Positions 8,284 to 16,721 of a stretch of DNA of 64,000 bases are shown here, piece by piece; positions within the stretch are counted from its first letter, which is position 1; each line of letters opens with the position of its first letter. Below the pieces are notes generated by a model. That model saw nothing but the letters and a program-made list of their open reading frames with translations. It had not been told where the DNA came from and made no database searches. The stretch is taken from positions 558,001 through 622,000 of the forward strand of contig NZ_JAUSZM010000003.1 of the NCBI RefSeq assembly GCF_030817655.1, written 5' to 3'. This DNA is from Streptomyces sp. V4I2. Its GTDB lineage: Bacteria; Actinomycetota; Actinomycetes; Streptomycetales; Streptomycetaceae. Both the position numbers and the translations under genes were made by a program.

Positions 8284-8490
8284 GGCCGACCGCGAACAGC
8301 CCCTGCACCCCCTTGGGGTGGCCAGTCGTTCCGGATGTGTAGAAGATCGCCGCCACGTCGTCGGCGGCCGCCGTGCCCTGCGCGAACGGTTCCCCATCCG
8401 GCAGGGCAGTGCCGGATCCGAGAACGACGTGGGCGCCCGAGTCGGCGACGACGTGATCGACCTCCGGCTTGGTGGACCGGGTGTGTGTTG
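8281..8490 (-). pseudogene. Acyl-CoA synthetase (AMP-forming), internal remnant
   Basis: On the minus strand a roughly 70-residue frame contains the adenylate-forming P-loop FYTSGTTGHPKGV preceded by DHVVADSGAHVVLGSG, as in fatty-acyl-CoA ligases. Both the N-terminal part and everything after the P-loop are missing. It meets the hydroxyacyl-CoA dehydrogenase remnant tail to tail, so an illegitimate recombination or deletion joined two former pathway genes. Confidence 0.6.
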
Positions 8491-8535
8491 GCCGGCCGCT
8501 GGTAGTCCAGTGGCCGGCTCATACACGAGGAGTGT

Positions 8536-10503
8536 CTACGATCGCTTGCTCACAGTGCCCACCGTCGCGACCGCCTCCGCAGCCGCACGCCCCTCCGCGA
8601 GGGCGTGCGCGATGCGGCGCGGCACGACGCAGTCGCCGATCGCGCGGACGGTCTGGCCGTCGGCCGCGGTGAAGTCCGGGCGGCGCGGGCGGCGTTCGCC
8701 GACCGTCACCAGGATGTCCGCGGCGAGGGATGCCTCGTGGCCGTCCATGACGTTGCGCAGGCGCAGTTCGCCGGCTGTTGTGGCCGTCACGGTGTTCATC
8801 GCGGCGATGCGGAGCGGTGCGCCGGTGAGGCGGTTCATCAGCTGGGTCCGGTTCTCCGGTGACAGGCCCGTCGCGAACCCGGTGCCGGGGGTGACGACCG
8901 TGACTTCGCGAGCACCCGCCGCCAGCGCGCTCTCGACGGCGCTGATGCCCTGCCACCAGCCGAAGCCGTCGTCCAGGACGGCCACCCTGGGCGCACGCGG
9001 CACGATGTCGGCGTACTGCTCGAGGAAGTCCGTACTGGTGAGCGTGCGCAGCTCGCCCGGCACGGTGACGACCGTCTCCTCGGCGCCGGTGGCGAGCACG
9101 AGCTGGGGGTACTCGGCCAGTTCGGCGGAGGTCACGGACGTACCGAGCCGCAGGCGCACGCCCAGGTCGGCCAGCTGGTCGCACTGGTATGCGACGAGTT
9201 TCCGCCAGCCGGACCGGTGCGCGGCGCGTGCGGCGAGACGCGCCTGGCCGCCGGCCTCCCGGGCGCTATCGAAGACGACGACCTCGGCGCCGGTACGGGC
9301 GAGGGCCATGGCGCACTCCATGCCCGCGGGGCCCGCGCCGAGGACGGCGACGGATCCGGTGCGGGATGCGCGCCGGGTCAGCAACAGCGGTACGGCCGGG
9401 CGGGACGCGGCTCCCGGCGGGCCGAGCTCCGGGTTCACCGAGCACGACCCGGTGGGCTCGATGGTCCGGCAGCCCTCGTTGCAGCCCGTGCAGGGGCGTA
9501 CCGAGCGCTCGTCGCCCGCGATGACCTTGCGGGCGAAGTCCGGGTCCGCCATGAAGGGCCGTGCCATGCCCACCAGGTCGGCCCCAGAGTCCAGCGCCCG
9601 CTCGATGTCGGCCGCCGACCGGAATCCCTGACTGATCAGCAACGGCACCGTGATTGCCGTACGCAGCCGGGCCACCGACTCCAGCAGGGGCGGGCGGGTG
9701 GTGGCCATGCCGGGGACGTAGGTGTTGCGGACGCCGGTGGTGACGTTGGCGTAGGTGAAGGGCGATGCCTCGTACAGGCGCGGAAGCAGCTCGGTCAGGT
9801 CGTCCAGGCCGAGCCCGGAGTTGTCACCGGGCTCCACCGACACCCGTACGCCGATGGGGAGTCGGCCGATCTCGATGCGGATGGCGTCGATCACCTGGGC
9901 GAGCAGGGCGATACGGTCGCCGTACTCGTCGTCGCGGGTGTTGTTGACGCGGGAGAGGAACTGGGCGAGCAGGTAGCCGTGGCCCGCGTGCAGTTCGACG
10001 CCGTGGAAGCCGGCCTGCACACTGTTCGCCGCCGAGACGCGGAAGGCGTCGACGACTCGGCGCACTTCCTCCGTGCTCAGCGGGTGGGGCGCGGTCGCCT
10101 CCCGGGGGGAACGGACGGTGGCGGCGGAGACCGGGGGGTAGTAGGTGCCCGCGCCGAGGGTCTCGCGGCCGAGGTGGACGAGCTGGGCGACGGCGACGGC
10201 ACCGCCGTCGGTGATGGCCTCGGCCCGGTGGCGTACGGCGTGCTTGATCTCGGGGCGCCACGCCTCGGTCAGGTAGCGCTGCGGCAGGGTCGACTCGGGG
10301 GCCACGGCGGTGCCTCCGGTGATCACCATCCCGGCACCGCCCCGGGCCAGTCGCCGCCAGTAGGCCGCGTCGGTGTCGGTGGGGGCGCCGTCGACGACGG
10401 CGGCGGTGGCGTGGGCGGTGGCGACCAGGCGGTTGCGGAGGGTGAGATCACCGAGGGTGAACGGCGTGGCGAGGGTGAGGTCGGTACTTGGCGTTGGCGT
10501 CAT
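8536..10503 (-). CDS. NADH:flavin oxidoreductase / 2,4-dienoyl-CoA reductase-like protein
   Basis: The 655-residue product has the two-module layout of FadH: an old-yellow-enzyme TIM barrel (HLGRETLG, then HAGHGYLLAQFLSRVNNTR), a cysteine cluster CTGCNEGC plus a later Cys for a 4Fe-4S centre, and a C-terminal FAD/NAD(P) module beginning GAGPAGMECAMAL. Such enzymes reduce dienoyl-CoA or enones, moving electrons from NAD(P)H through FAD and the cluster to FMN. It lies 18 bases after an acyl-CoA dehydrogenase stop, so they are probably cotranscribed. The real substrate may be a ring enone rather than a fatty acid. Confidence 0.88.
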   Translation of the reverse strand: MTPTPSTDLTLATPFTLGDLTLRNRLVATAHATAAVVDGAPTDTDAAYWRRLARGGAGMVITGGTAVAPESTLPQRYLTEAWRPEIKHAVRHRAEAITDGGAVAVAQLVHLGRETLGAGTYYPPVSAATVRSPREATAPHPLSTEEVRRVVDAFRVSAANSVQAGFHGVELHAGHGYLLAQFLSRVNNTRDDEYGDRIALLAQVIDAIRIEIGRLPIGVRVSVEPGDNSGLGLDDLTELLPRLYEASPFTYANVTTGVRNTYVPGMATTRPPLLESVARLRTAITVPLLISQGFRSAADIERALDSGADLVGMARPFMADPDFARKVIAGDERSVRPCTGCNEGCRTIEPTGSCSVNPELGPPGAASRPAVPLLLTRRASRTGSVAVLGAGPAGMECAMALARTGAEVVVFDSAREAGGQARLAARAAHRSGWRKLVAYQCDQLADLGVRLRLGTSVTSAELAEYPQLVLATGAEETVVTVPGELRTLTSTDFLEQYADIVPRAPRVAVLDDGFGWWQGISAVESALAAGAREVTVVTPGTGFATGLSPENRTQLMNRLTGAPLRIAAMNTVTATTAGELRLRNVMDGHEASLAADILVTVGERRPRRPDFTAADGQTVRAIGDCVVPRRIAHALAEGRAAAEAVATVGTVSKRS

Positions 10504-10521
10504 GGGGCTGTCCGTGCCCGC

Positions 10522-11658
10522 TCAGGCCGCGGGTCGCGTGGTGAGGCCGACGAGTTCGGCGAGCCGGGTGCGGTGGTGGTCCGCGGTGCCGAACAGCACC
10601 TCGCTGCTGCGTGCCCTGCGCACGTACAGGTGTGCCGGGTGTTCCCAGGTGAAGCCGATCCCGCCGTGCAACTGGACGTATTCGGCCGTGGCCAGACGGT
10701 AGGTCTCGGAGCAGACCGCGGCGGCGGCGCTCGCGGCCACCGGCAGTTGCGGCGATGCCAGGGCCACGCAGGCGGTCGCGTACGCGGATGCCGAGCGTGC
10801 TGCCTCGAGGGCGACCAGCACGTCGGCCAGCCGGTGCTTGACCGCCTGGAAGGAGCCGATGCGACGCCCGAACTGCTGTCGCTGGGCGACGAATTCGACG
10901 GTGGCGTCCAGCGCGTGGCCGCTGCCGCCGACCTGCTCGGCGGCGAGCGCGGCCCGCCCGGCGTCGAGTGCCGCCGTCACCTCGCCCGACTCGCCCACGG
11001 GTGTGGCGGGTGCGCCGCGGAACTCCACCAGCGCCTGGCGGCGCGTCTCGTCCAGGACCCGGCGAGGTGTCCGCGAGCAGCTGTCCTCGGCCGGCTCGCA
11101 GGCGAACAGCCGGGCGCCCTCGGTGGTTCGGGCCCGGACCACGATCAGATCCGCGCCGGCTCCGTCCAGTACGAAGTCGGCGGCCCCGCGCAGCACCCAC
11201 CCCGGCCCGCGCCGCTCGGCGCCGACGCCGGGCTCGGCCTCGTCGAACCCGGCCACCGTCGCGGTGAGGGTGCCGTCCGCGATACGCGGCAGATAGCGCT
11301 CGCGCGCCTGCTGGTCCTGGCTGTTCAGCAGGGTGTGCGCGGCGAGGACCACCGTGGGAAGCAGCGGCGCGCAGTACAGCGCACGCCCTGCTTCCTCCAT
11401 CGCCACGGCGAGTTCGGCGAAGGTGAAGCCGGATCCGCCGAACTCCTCCGGAATCGCCAGCCCGTGCACCCCGATCTCGCCCGCGAGCCGCGCCCACAGC
11501 GTCTCGTCGTGTCCGCGCGGGGTGGCCAGGTGCTTGCGGACGTCCTCGGGGCCGCTCTCCTCGGTGAAGAAGTCCCGCAAGACCGTACGCAGTTCGCGCT
11601 GTTCCTCGGTCTCGGACAGCAGCTGGGGGTCGATGTCGGGGTGACGGTGGTGGTGCAT
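10522..11658 (-). CDS. Acyl-CoA dehydrogenase family protein
   Basis: With start at ATG 11658 (GGAGA ribosome site six bases upstream) the product has 378 residues. It has the ACAD fold: LAIPEEFGGSGFTFAELAVAMEEAGR in the N-terminal helical domain (motif EEFGGSGF) and QLHGGIGFTWEHPAHLY near the C-terminus. The central region is less conserved than in the other two paralogs of this window, as in the heterotetrameric dehydrogenases where one subunit is non-catalytic. A longer start at 11700 is possible but adds a low-complexity proline stretch. It heads a two-gene unit with the dienoyl-CoA reductase. Confidence 0.85.
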   Translation of the reverse strand: MHHHRHPDIDPQLLSETEEQRELRTVLRDFFTEESGPEDVRKHLATPRGHDETLWARLAGEIGVHGLAIPEEFGGSGFTFAELAVAMEEAGRALYCAPLLPTVVLAAHTLLNSQDQQARERYLPRIADGTLTATVAGFDEAEPGVGAERRGPGWVLRGAADFVLDGAGADLIVVRARTTEGARLFACEPAEDSCSRTPRRVLDETRRQALVEFRGAPATPVGESGEVTAALDAGRAALAAEQVGGSGHALDATVEFVAQRQQFGRRIGSFQAVKHRLADVLVALEAARSASAYATACVALASPQLPVAASAAAAVCSETYRLATAEYVQLHGGIGFTWEHPAHLYVRRARSSEVLFGTADHHRTRLAELVGLTTRPAA

Positions 11659-11717
11659 GGGGTCTCCATCGTGCTCGGGTGGCGGAGAGGGAGTGGGCAA
11701 CTGGACGGGGGCTGAGG

Positions 11718-11885
11718 TCAGCCGGCGGAGCCGCGCGTCCCAGGTCCGGTTCCGCAGGGAACGTTCCTGGTGACCGACTCCGGAAGCTCCTGGCCCGGAT
11801 CGATCGAGATCGTCTTCGTCTGGAGGTACTCCTCCACCGCGTAGGGACCGTGCTCGCGGCCGATCCCCGACTTCTTGAAGCGGTC
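11718..11885 (-). pseudogene. Aldehyde dehydrogenase, C-terminal remnant
   Basis: The minus strand gives FKKSGIGREHGPYAVEEYLQ followed by TKTI, the typical C-terminal end of NAD-dependent aldehyde dehydrogenases, then about 25 residues to the stop. The catalytic and cofactor domains are absent. Upstream it runs directly into a truncated FAD-oxidoreductase gene, out of frame with it. Confidence 0.65.
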
Positions 11886-11899
11886 CACCAGCGCGCGCT

Positions 11900-12127
11900 T
11901 CAGAGCGCGGTTTCCGCGCGGCTGTGCTGGTCCATGACCTGATGGCTCGGGGCGGTCCACGCGTAGCCGGCGAAGCGTGCCGAGCCGCCGACGTCCGCGG
12001 CGATCTCCACGATCGCGACGGACAGGCCGCTTCGGACGGCGCGGGCGCCGGCGGTCAGCCCCGCCATCCCCGCCATCCCCGCCATCCCCGCCCCGATGAT
12101 CAGCAGATCCACGCCTTCTGTGTGCAC
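11900..12127 (-). pseudogene. FAD-dependent oxidoreductase, N-terminal remnant
   Basis: A GTG with a GAGGAGAG ribosome site starts a 75-residue frame, DLLIIGAGMAGMAGMAGL, an FAD-binding Rossmann loop as in flavocytochrome or ketosteroid-dehydrogenase-like enzymes, followed by ADVGGSARFAGYAWTAPS. It then stops at the junction with the aldehyde-dehydrogenase tail. The GxGxxG loop carries two extra MAG triplets caused by a 9-base tandem repeat, which would disrupt FAD binding even in a full-length protein. Confidence 0.65.
12059..12085. repeat. 9-base tandem repeat, three copies
   Basis: CCCCGCCAT occurs three times in direct succession inside the FAD-loop coding region of the truncated oxidoreductase, adding MAG-MAG to the Rossmann glycine loop. 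Confidence 0.9.
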
Positions 12128-12176
12128 GCCACTCTCCTCGGGCCAAGGGAAATCCCGCTACGGAATCCGCGCTGTC

Positions 12177-14726
12177 TCAGCCCTGTGGGACAGGTACGGC
12201 GGCATCGTCCTGACCGTCGAAGTAGGCCTGTTCGGCGCGGGCGAGGAAGGTCGGGTCGGCGGGTACGCCACGGACCGCGATGGCGCCTTCGTGGAGCACG
12301 ACCACCTCGTGGCAGGCCGAGGCGGCGCGGCCGAGGGACTGCTCCAGCAGGACGATCGTCATGCCCTCGCGGGCGAGGCGGCCGATACGGGCGTACACCT
12401 CGTCGACCATCGCGGGGGACAGTCCGAGCGCCGGTTCGTCGACGATCAGCAGGTCCGGCCGTGCCATCAGGGCCCGGGCGATCGCCAGGACCTGCTGCTC
12501 GCCTCCGGAGAGCCCGGCGGCAGGCATCCCCATGCGCTCGCGCAGTCGAGGTGGCAGCCACTGCGTGGTCTCCGCGAGCCGTGCTCGCAGTTCGGCCCCC
12601 CGGATGCCGGCGGCGTAGGCGGCGACCTCCAGGTTCTCGCGCAGGGACAGCGTCTTGAACAGGGCGCGGCCCTCGGGTACCAGCGCGGTGCGCAGGTCGT
12701 CCGCGGCCTTGCGGCGGCCCCGGGTGGGCGGGAGGGTCCCGTGCAGGATCCGGCCCAGGGTGCTCTTGCCCGCGCCGTTGGCGCCGACGACTCCGAGCAC
12801 GCTGCCCCGGGCAACGGTGAGGCCGACCTCGCGCAGCGCGGTGACCCCGCCGTAGGCGTGGTCCACTGCGTCGAGGTGCACGGCGGGGCTCTCGGTGCCG
12901 TGCCGGGCGGGGAGTTCGTCGCGTGTGCCTCCCTGGCCGAGGTAGGAGGAGCGCACTCGGGGGTCGTCCAGGATCTCGCCGGGGCCGCCCTCGCCGATCG
13001 GCCGGCCGAAGTCGAAGGCGACCACCCGATGGGCTACGGCGAACAGGTCGTCGAGGACGTGGTCGATGATCACGACGGCTGTGCCGTGTTCCTGTTGCCG
13101 CACGATCTGCCGCGTCAGCAGTGCGCGCTCGGTGGCGTCGAGGCCGCCGAACGGCTCGTCCAGGATGAGCAGTCCGGGTTCCTCGGCGAGCGCCCGGGCC
13201 AGATCGAGGCGCTTGTGCAGGCCGAACGGCAGGTCGGCCGGGTAGCGGTCCGCGACGTGCGCCAGACCGAAGCGGTCCAGGAGTTCGGCGGCCCGGTCCC
13301 GGTCGTGCGCGGTGATACGGCGACGGGTGCAGAGCACGTTCTCCAGGACGGTCAGCTCGGGGAACGTCTCGGCGTGCTGGAAGGTACGCCCGATGCCGAG
13401 CCGACGGCGAGCGGTGGCGCGGCTCTTCAGCAGGGACTTGCCCTCGTAATGGGCGCTGCCCGCCACCCGTCCGCCGCCGACGAGCCCGGACAGGACGTTC
13501 AACAGGGTCGTCTTGCCCGCGCCGTTGGGCCCGATGATGGCGAGGGTCTCACCGGCCCGCACGGACAAGGAGGCGCCCTCGAGCGCCTTGAGCCCGCCGA
13601 AGGTGACCGCGATCTCCTCAAGTCGCAGCAGTTCGTCCGCGGTTGCTGCCGGTGCCGGCACGCGCTGCGGGGACTCCTCGGGCGGCTCCACCGGTGTCGC
13701 GGGGCGCGCGGACGGACGCCGCAGCAGCCGACGCGCCGTGCGTCCGAGGAAGAGCACCACTCCGCCCGGCAGGAACAGCAACGCGGCGATGAGGACGACC
13801 CCCTGAAGGATCGGCTGCGCCACTCCGGCGCTTTCGGCCACGGTCGGGGCCCAGGTCAGGTAGGCGCCGCCGACGACCGCGCCCAGCAGCGTGCCCGCGC
13901 CGCCGAGCACGCACGCGGAGATGAGGGCGATCGCCAGGGCCAGGGAGAAGGGGTCGGGGCTGACGAATCCGACGACCAGGGCGAGCAGCACACCCGCCAG
14001 CGCTGCGAACACGGCGCTGACCGCGAAGGCCAACGCCGACTGGGCCTCGGGGGCGATCCCGATCGAACGGGCGGCCATCGGATGGGACTTGGCGGCGACC
14101 AGCCGCATCCGCAGGGCACTGGGACGGGCCACCGCGGCCACGGCGAGCGCGATCCCGGCGGCACCTACCGCGAGGTACTGCGCCTGAGTGCCGGCACTGG
14201 CCAGCGTGCCCAGACCCAGGGCACTGTGCAGTTCCTCCATCGGAATGCCCTGGTCGCCACCGGTCACTCCGGTCCACTGGCCCATGACCTCCAGCGACAC
14301 CATGGTGAACGCGAGCGTGAGCAGCGCGACGTACAGCATCGAGAAGCGGGCCCCCGCGGCCCCCAGGAACGCCCCGAAGGCCGCGGCGCACCCGGTCGCG
14401 CCGAGCAGCACGAGCTCCAGCGACCAGCCGTGCGTGCTGCCGTACGCCGCGAAGTAGGCGCCCAGGGCGAAGAACGCGGGGTGGGCGATCGACCAGATGC
14501 CGGCCCACCCGGCGAGCAGATTCACGGAGAGGACGAGGATCGTGTAGATGGCCGCGAGACCCACGGAATAGGCCTGGTAAGGCGGGATGGCGCCGGTATT
14601 CAGCACGACGAGGAGCACGGCCGCGGCGAGCGGCCCGAGCGCCGCCTTGGTGACGGTGGAGCGACTGACGAGCGAGAGGGTGGAACGGCTGACGAGGGAG
14701 TTGCTGGAACGACTGACGACGGACAT
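12177..14726 (-). CDS. Branched-chain amino acid-type ABC importer: permease-ATPase-ATPase fusion (LivM-LivG-LivF)
   Basis: One 849-residue polypeptide joins three normally separate subunits. Residues 30-328 are a LivM-like permease with about eight to ten hydrophobic segments. Residues 366-598 are a first ATPase: Walker A GPNGAGKTT (399-407), signature region PFGLHKRLDLARA (500-512, lacking the usual LSGGQ), Walker B LLILDEP (519-525). Residues 616-849 are a second ATPase: GANGAGKST (648-656), LSGGEQQ (739-745), LLIVDEP (759-765). The N-terminus carries a repeated SLVSRST stretch. It follows the LivH permease by 12 bases. No periplasmic binding protein is encoded nearby. The context suggests uptake of the acid or amide degraded by the surrounding enzymes rather than of amino acids. 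Confidence 0.9.
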   Translation of the reverse strand: MSVVSRSSNSLVSRSTLSLVSRSTVTKAALGPLAAAVLLVVLNTGAIPPYQAYSVGLAAIYTILVLSVNLLAGWAGIWSIAHPAFFALGAYFAAYGSTHGWSLELVLLGATGCAAAFGAFLGAAGARFSMLYVALLTLAFTMVSLEVMGQWTGVTGGDQGIPMEELHSALGLGTLASAGTQAQYLAVGAAGIALAVAAVARPSALRMRLVAAKSHPMAARSIGIAPEAQSALAFAVSAVFAALAGVLLALVVGFVSPDPFSLALAIALISACVLGGAGTLLGAVVGGAYLTWAPTVAESAGVAQPILQGVVLIAALLFLPGGVVLFLGRTARRLLRRPSARPATPVEPPEESPQRVPAPAATADELLRLEEIAVTFGGLKALEGASLSVRAGETLAIIGPNGAGKTTLLNVLSGLVGGGRVAGSAHYEGKSLLKSRATARRRLGIGRTFQHAETFPELTVLENVLCTRRRITAHDRDRAAELLDRFGLAHVADRYPADLPFGLHKRLDLARALAEEPGLLILDEPFGGLDATERALLTRQIVRQQEHGTAVVIIDHVLDDLFAVAHRVVAFDFGRPIGEGGPGEILDDPRVRSSYLGQGGTRDELPARHGTESPAVHLDAVDHAYGGVTALREVGLTVARGSVLGVVGANGAGKSTLGRILHGTLPPTRGRRKAADDLRTALVPEGRALFKTLSLRENLEVAAYAAGIRGAELRARLAETTQWLPPRLRERMGMPAAGLSGGEQQVLAIARALMARPDLLIVDEPALGLSPAMVDEVYARIGRLAREGMTIVLLEQSLGRAASACHEVVVLHEGAIAVRGVPADPTFLARAEQAYFDGQDDAAVPVPQG

Positions 14727-14738
14727 TGGACCGCTCCC

Positions 14739-15608
14739 TCAGACCCGCTGGAAGGTGCGCACGCCGAACAGCCCCTGCGGGCGGATCAGCAGCACGAGGA
14801 TGGTGAACGAGAAGACGAACGTGTCGCGGTAGCCGGCCGAGACATAACCTGCGGCCAGGTTGTCCAGGACGCCGACCGTCAGTCCGCCGATGACGGCCCC
14901 GTACATGCTGGTCAGACCGCCGAGGAAGATCCCGGCGAAGGCGCGGAACAGCGGCGCGCTGAGTACGGTCGGCACCAGTCCGGCCCGGGGCGCGTACAGG
15001 AAGGCGGCGAGCGCCGCGAGGCCGAGCCCGAGCGCCCAGGCGATCCGGGCGATGCGCTGGGAACCGAGGCCGAGGATCCGTGCGGTGTCGGCGGACTCCG
15101 CGACGGCGCGCATCGCGGTGCCGATGCTGGTGCGTCCGAAGAGATACGCCACCAGAGCCATCGCGACGGCGGCCACCGCGATGGTCAGCAGGCTCTGTGC
15201 CGGTATCGCGGCGCTCCCGAGGGAGACGGAGCCCTCCACCAGGCTCGGGAAGAGCCGTGGCTGGTCGTCCCAGACCGTGCTGATGACGCTCTCCGCGATG
15301 AGCGAGACGCCCATGGTCATGACGAGCGCCGAGAGGAGTTCCCCCTGTGCGAGCGGCCTGATCACCGCTTCCCGGGCCACCAGGCCGACCGCGGCGGTCG
15401 TGACGATCGCGGCCATGGCGGCCAACAGCAGGGGCAGACCGCGCTCGTTCAGCGCCAGCGCCGCGTACAGCCCGACGGTCGCCAGGCTGGCGAGGGCGAA
15501 GTTGACCACGTCGGTCGCCCGGTAAATGATCACCAGCCCGAGGCCCATCAGGCCGTACACCGCACCACTGGCGAGACCGCTCACCAGGATGAGCAGGAAC
15601 TGATCCAC
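14739..15608 (-). CDS. livH: Branched-chain amino acid-type ABC transporter permease (LivH)
   Basis: The 289-residue hydrophobic protein carries the LivH signature ASGAVYGLMGLGLVIIYRAT near its N-terminus and the EAA-like segment DNLAAGYVSAGYRDTF near the C-terminus. The GTG at 15608 is preferred because GAGGAGA lies eight bases upstream and the first membrane segment follows directly; a further 21 residues upstream are open but not hydrophobic. It pairs with the LivM-LivG-LivF fusion just downstream to form the importer. A TGAA-N5-TTCA site lies about 71 bases upstream. Confidence 0.88.
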   Translation of the reverse strand: MDQFLLILVSGLASGAVYGLMGLGLVIIYRATDVVNFALASLATVGLYAALALNERGLPLLLAAMAAIVTTAAVGLVAREAVIRPLAQGELLSALVMTMGVSLIAESVISTVWDDQPRLFPSLVEGSVSLGSAAIPAQSLLTIAVAAVAMALVAYLFGRTSIGTAMRAVAESADTARILGLGSQRIARIAWALGLGLAALAAFLYAPRAGLVPTVLSAPLFRAFAGIFLGGLTSMYGAVIGGLTVGVLDNLAAGYVSAGYRDTFVFSFTILVLLIRPQGLFGVRTFQRV

Positions 15609-15678
15609 GTCGACCGTCTCCTCGCATCCAAGACCCGCGCGCCCGGCACACTCAGCAGCACTCGCGCGCATTGCAAAC

Positions 15679-15691
15679 TGAACTCAATTCA
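15679..15691. promoter_or_regulatory. Putative operator, site C (TGAA-N5-TTCA)
   Basis: TGAACTCAATTCA, about 70 bases upstream of the LivH start. Flanking TGCA on both sides (TTGCA before, TGCA after) slightly extends the dyad. Confidence 0.55.
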
Positions 15692-15786
15692 TGCACCGTA
15701 AGCAACGGGCCGGGGAGGGGCAATACCCGTGCACGAGTTGGTTCGAGCGCTTTCGACCATGGAGAGTCGGGACCGGCGCCCCCGGC

Positions 15787-15815
15787 CCTGACCGGTCCGG
15801 ACCGGCCCGGTCAGG
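15787..15815 (-). terminator. Hairpin at the end of the SDR gene
   Basis: CCTGACCGG and CCGGTCAGG form a perfect 9-base stem around an 11-base loop that overlaps the stop codon of the minus-strand SDR gene at 15811. No U-run follows. Confidence 0.45.
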
Positions 15816-16611
15816 CCGTGAAGCGGCCACCGTTGGCCAGCAGCACCGCGCCGACCAGGTTCACCGAGGCCTCGCTCGCGAGGAACAGGGCGATGTCGGC
15901 GATCTCCTCGGGCGTCGCATAAGGGCGCACCCGGGGGTCGGCGAAACCGCTGCGCAGGACCTCGGGCGTGCGCGCCGCCATCCCGGTCTCCGTCGGGCCG
16001 GGCGCGACCACGTTCACCCGGATCCCGGACGCGATGACCTCCTTGGCCACCGCCTGACTCAACGCGTGCACCCCCGCCTTGGAAGCCGCGTAATGGGGAT
16101 AACCGACCGGGGTGTCGAAGGCCGAGGAGGAGCCGATGACGACGATCGCACCCGCCCCCACCGGCCGCATCGCCCGCACCGCGGCCCGCAGCACATGGAA
16201 GGTGCCGTCCAGGTTGACGCGCGTGACGCGCCGCCAGGCCGCGTCGTCGAGCCGGTCGGTCACCTCGATGGGCCGCCCCTCGACCAGGGCGTCGGCGATG
16301 AGTTGCTTGGCCTGCGGGTCGTCGACGCCCGCTGCGTGCACGACGACGTCCAGCCGCCCGTGTTCGCGCAGTACGTCCTCGACGACCGCGTCGACCGCGG
16401 CGGCGTCCGCCACGTCGAGCGGCACCGCACGGCCGGCCGTCAGCTCCTTGGCGACGGTCTCGACTCCGTCTCCGTTCACGTCCGCGACGACCACGGCCCG
16501 CGCCCCCTCCGCGGCCACCTGCCTGGCGATGGCCGCCCCCATTCCGGAGGCGGCCCCCGTCACCAGTACGACCCTGCCCTCGAACCGGACCCCTTGCTCA
16601 TTCCCGTCCAT
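15811..16611 (-). CDS. SDR-family oxidoreductase
   Basis: The 266-residue product has TGAASGMG at residues 18-25, a catalytic triad Ser161-163/Tyr174/Lys178 (YAASK) and the C-terminal LANGGRFTA typical of 3-oxoacyl-ACP-reductase-like SDRs. An insertion around residues 100-125 (VDDPQAKQLIADALVEGRP region) is longer than usual and may shape a substrate pocket. It is transcribed divergently from a zinc alcohol dehydrogenase, sharing a 110-base intergenic region with operator site D. Confidence 0.88.
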   Translation of the reverse strand: MDGNEQGVRFEGRVVLVTGAASGMGAAIARQVAAEGARAVVVADVNGDGVETVAKELTAGRAVPLDVADAAAVDAVVEDVLREHGRLDVVVHAAGVDDPQAKQLIADALVEGRPIEVTDRLDDAAWRRVTRVNLDGTFHVLRAAVRAMRPVGAGAIVVIGSSSAFDTPVGYPHYAASKAGVHALSQAVAKEVIASGIRVNVVAPGPTETGMAARTPEVLRSGFADPRVRPYATPEEIADIALFLASEASVNLVGAVLLANGGRFTA

Positions 16612-16658
16612 CCCGCGCTCTCCCTCTCGGCCGCGTTGCGGCGTCGGCCAGTCATTCC

Positions 16659-16671
16659 TGAACTGACTTCA
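16659..16671. promoter_or_regulatory. Putative operator, site D (TGAA-N5-TTCA)
   Basis: TGAACTGACTTCA in the divergent promoter region between the SDR (minus) and the zinc alcohol dehydrogenase (plus). One bound regulator could control both genes. Confidence 0.55.
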
Positions 16672-16721
16672 CCTCTGTTATCGTCTCCGGCGGCCGACTG
16701 ACAAGACCCGGGACGGTGTGC

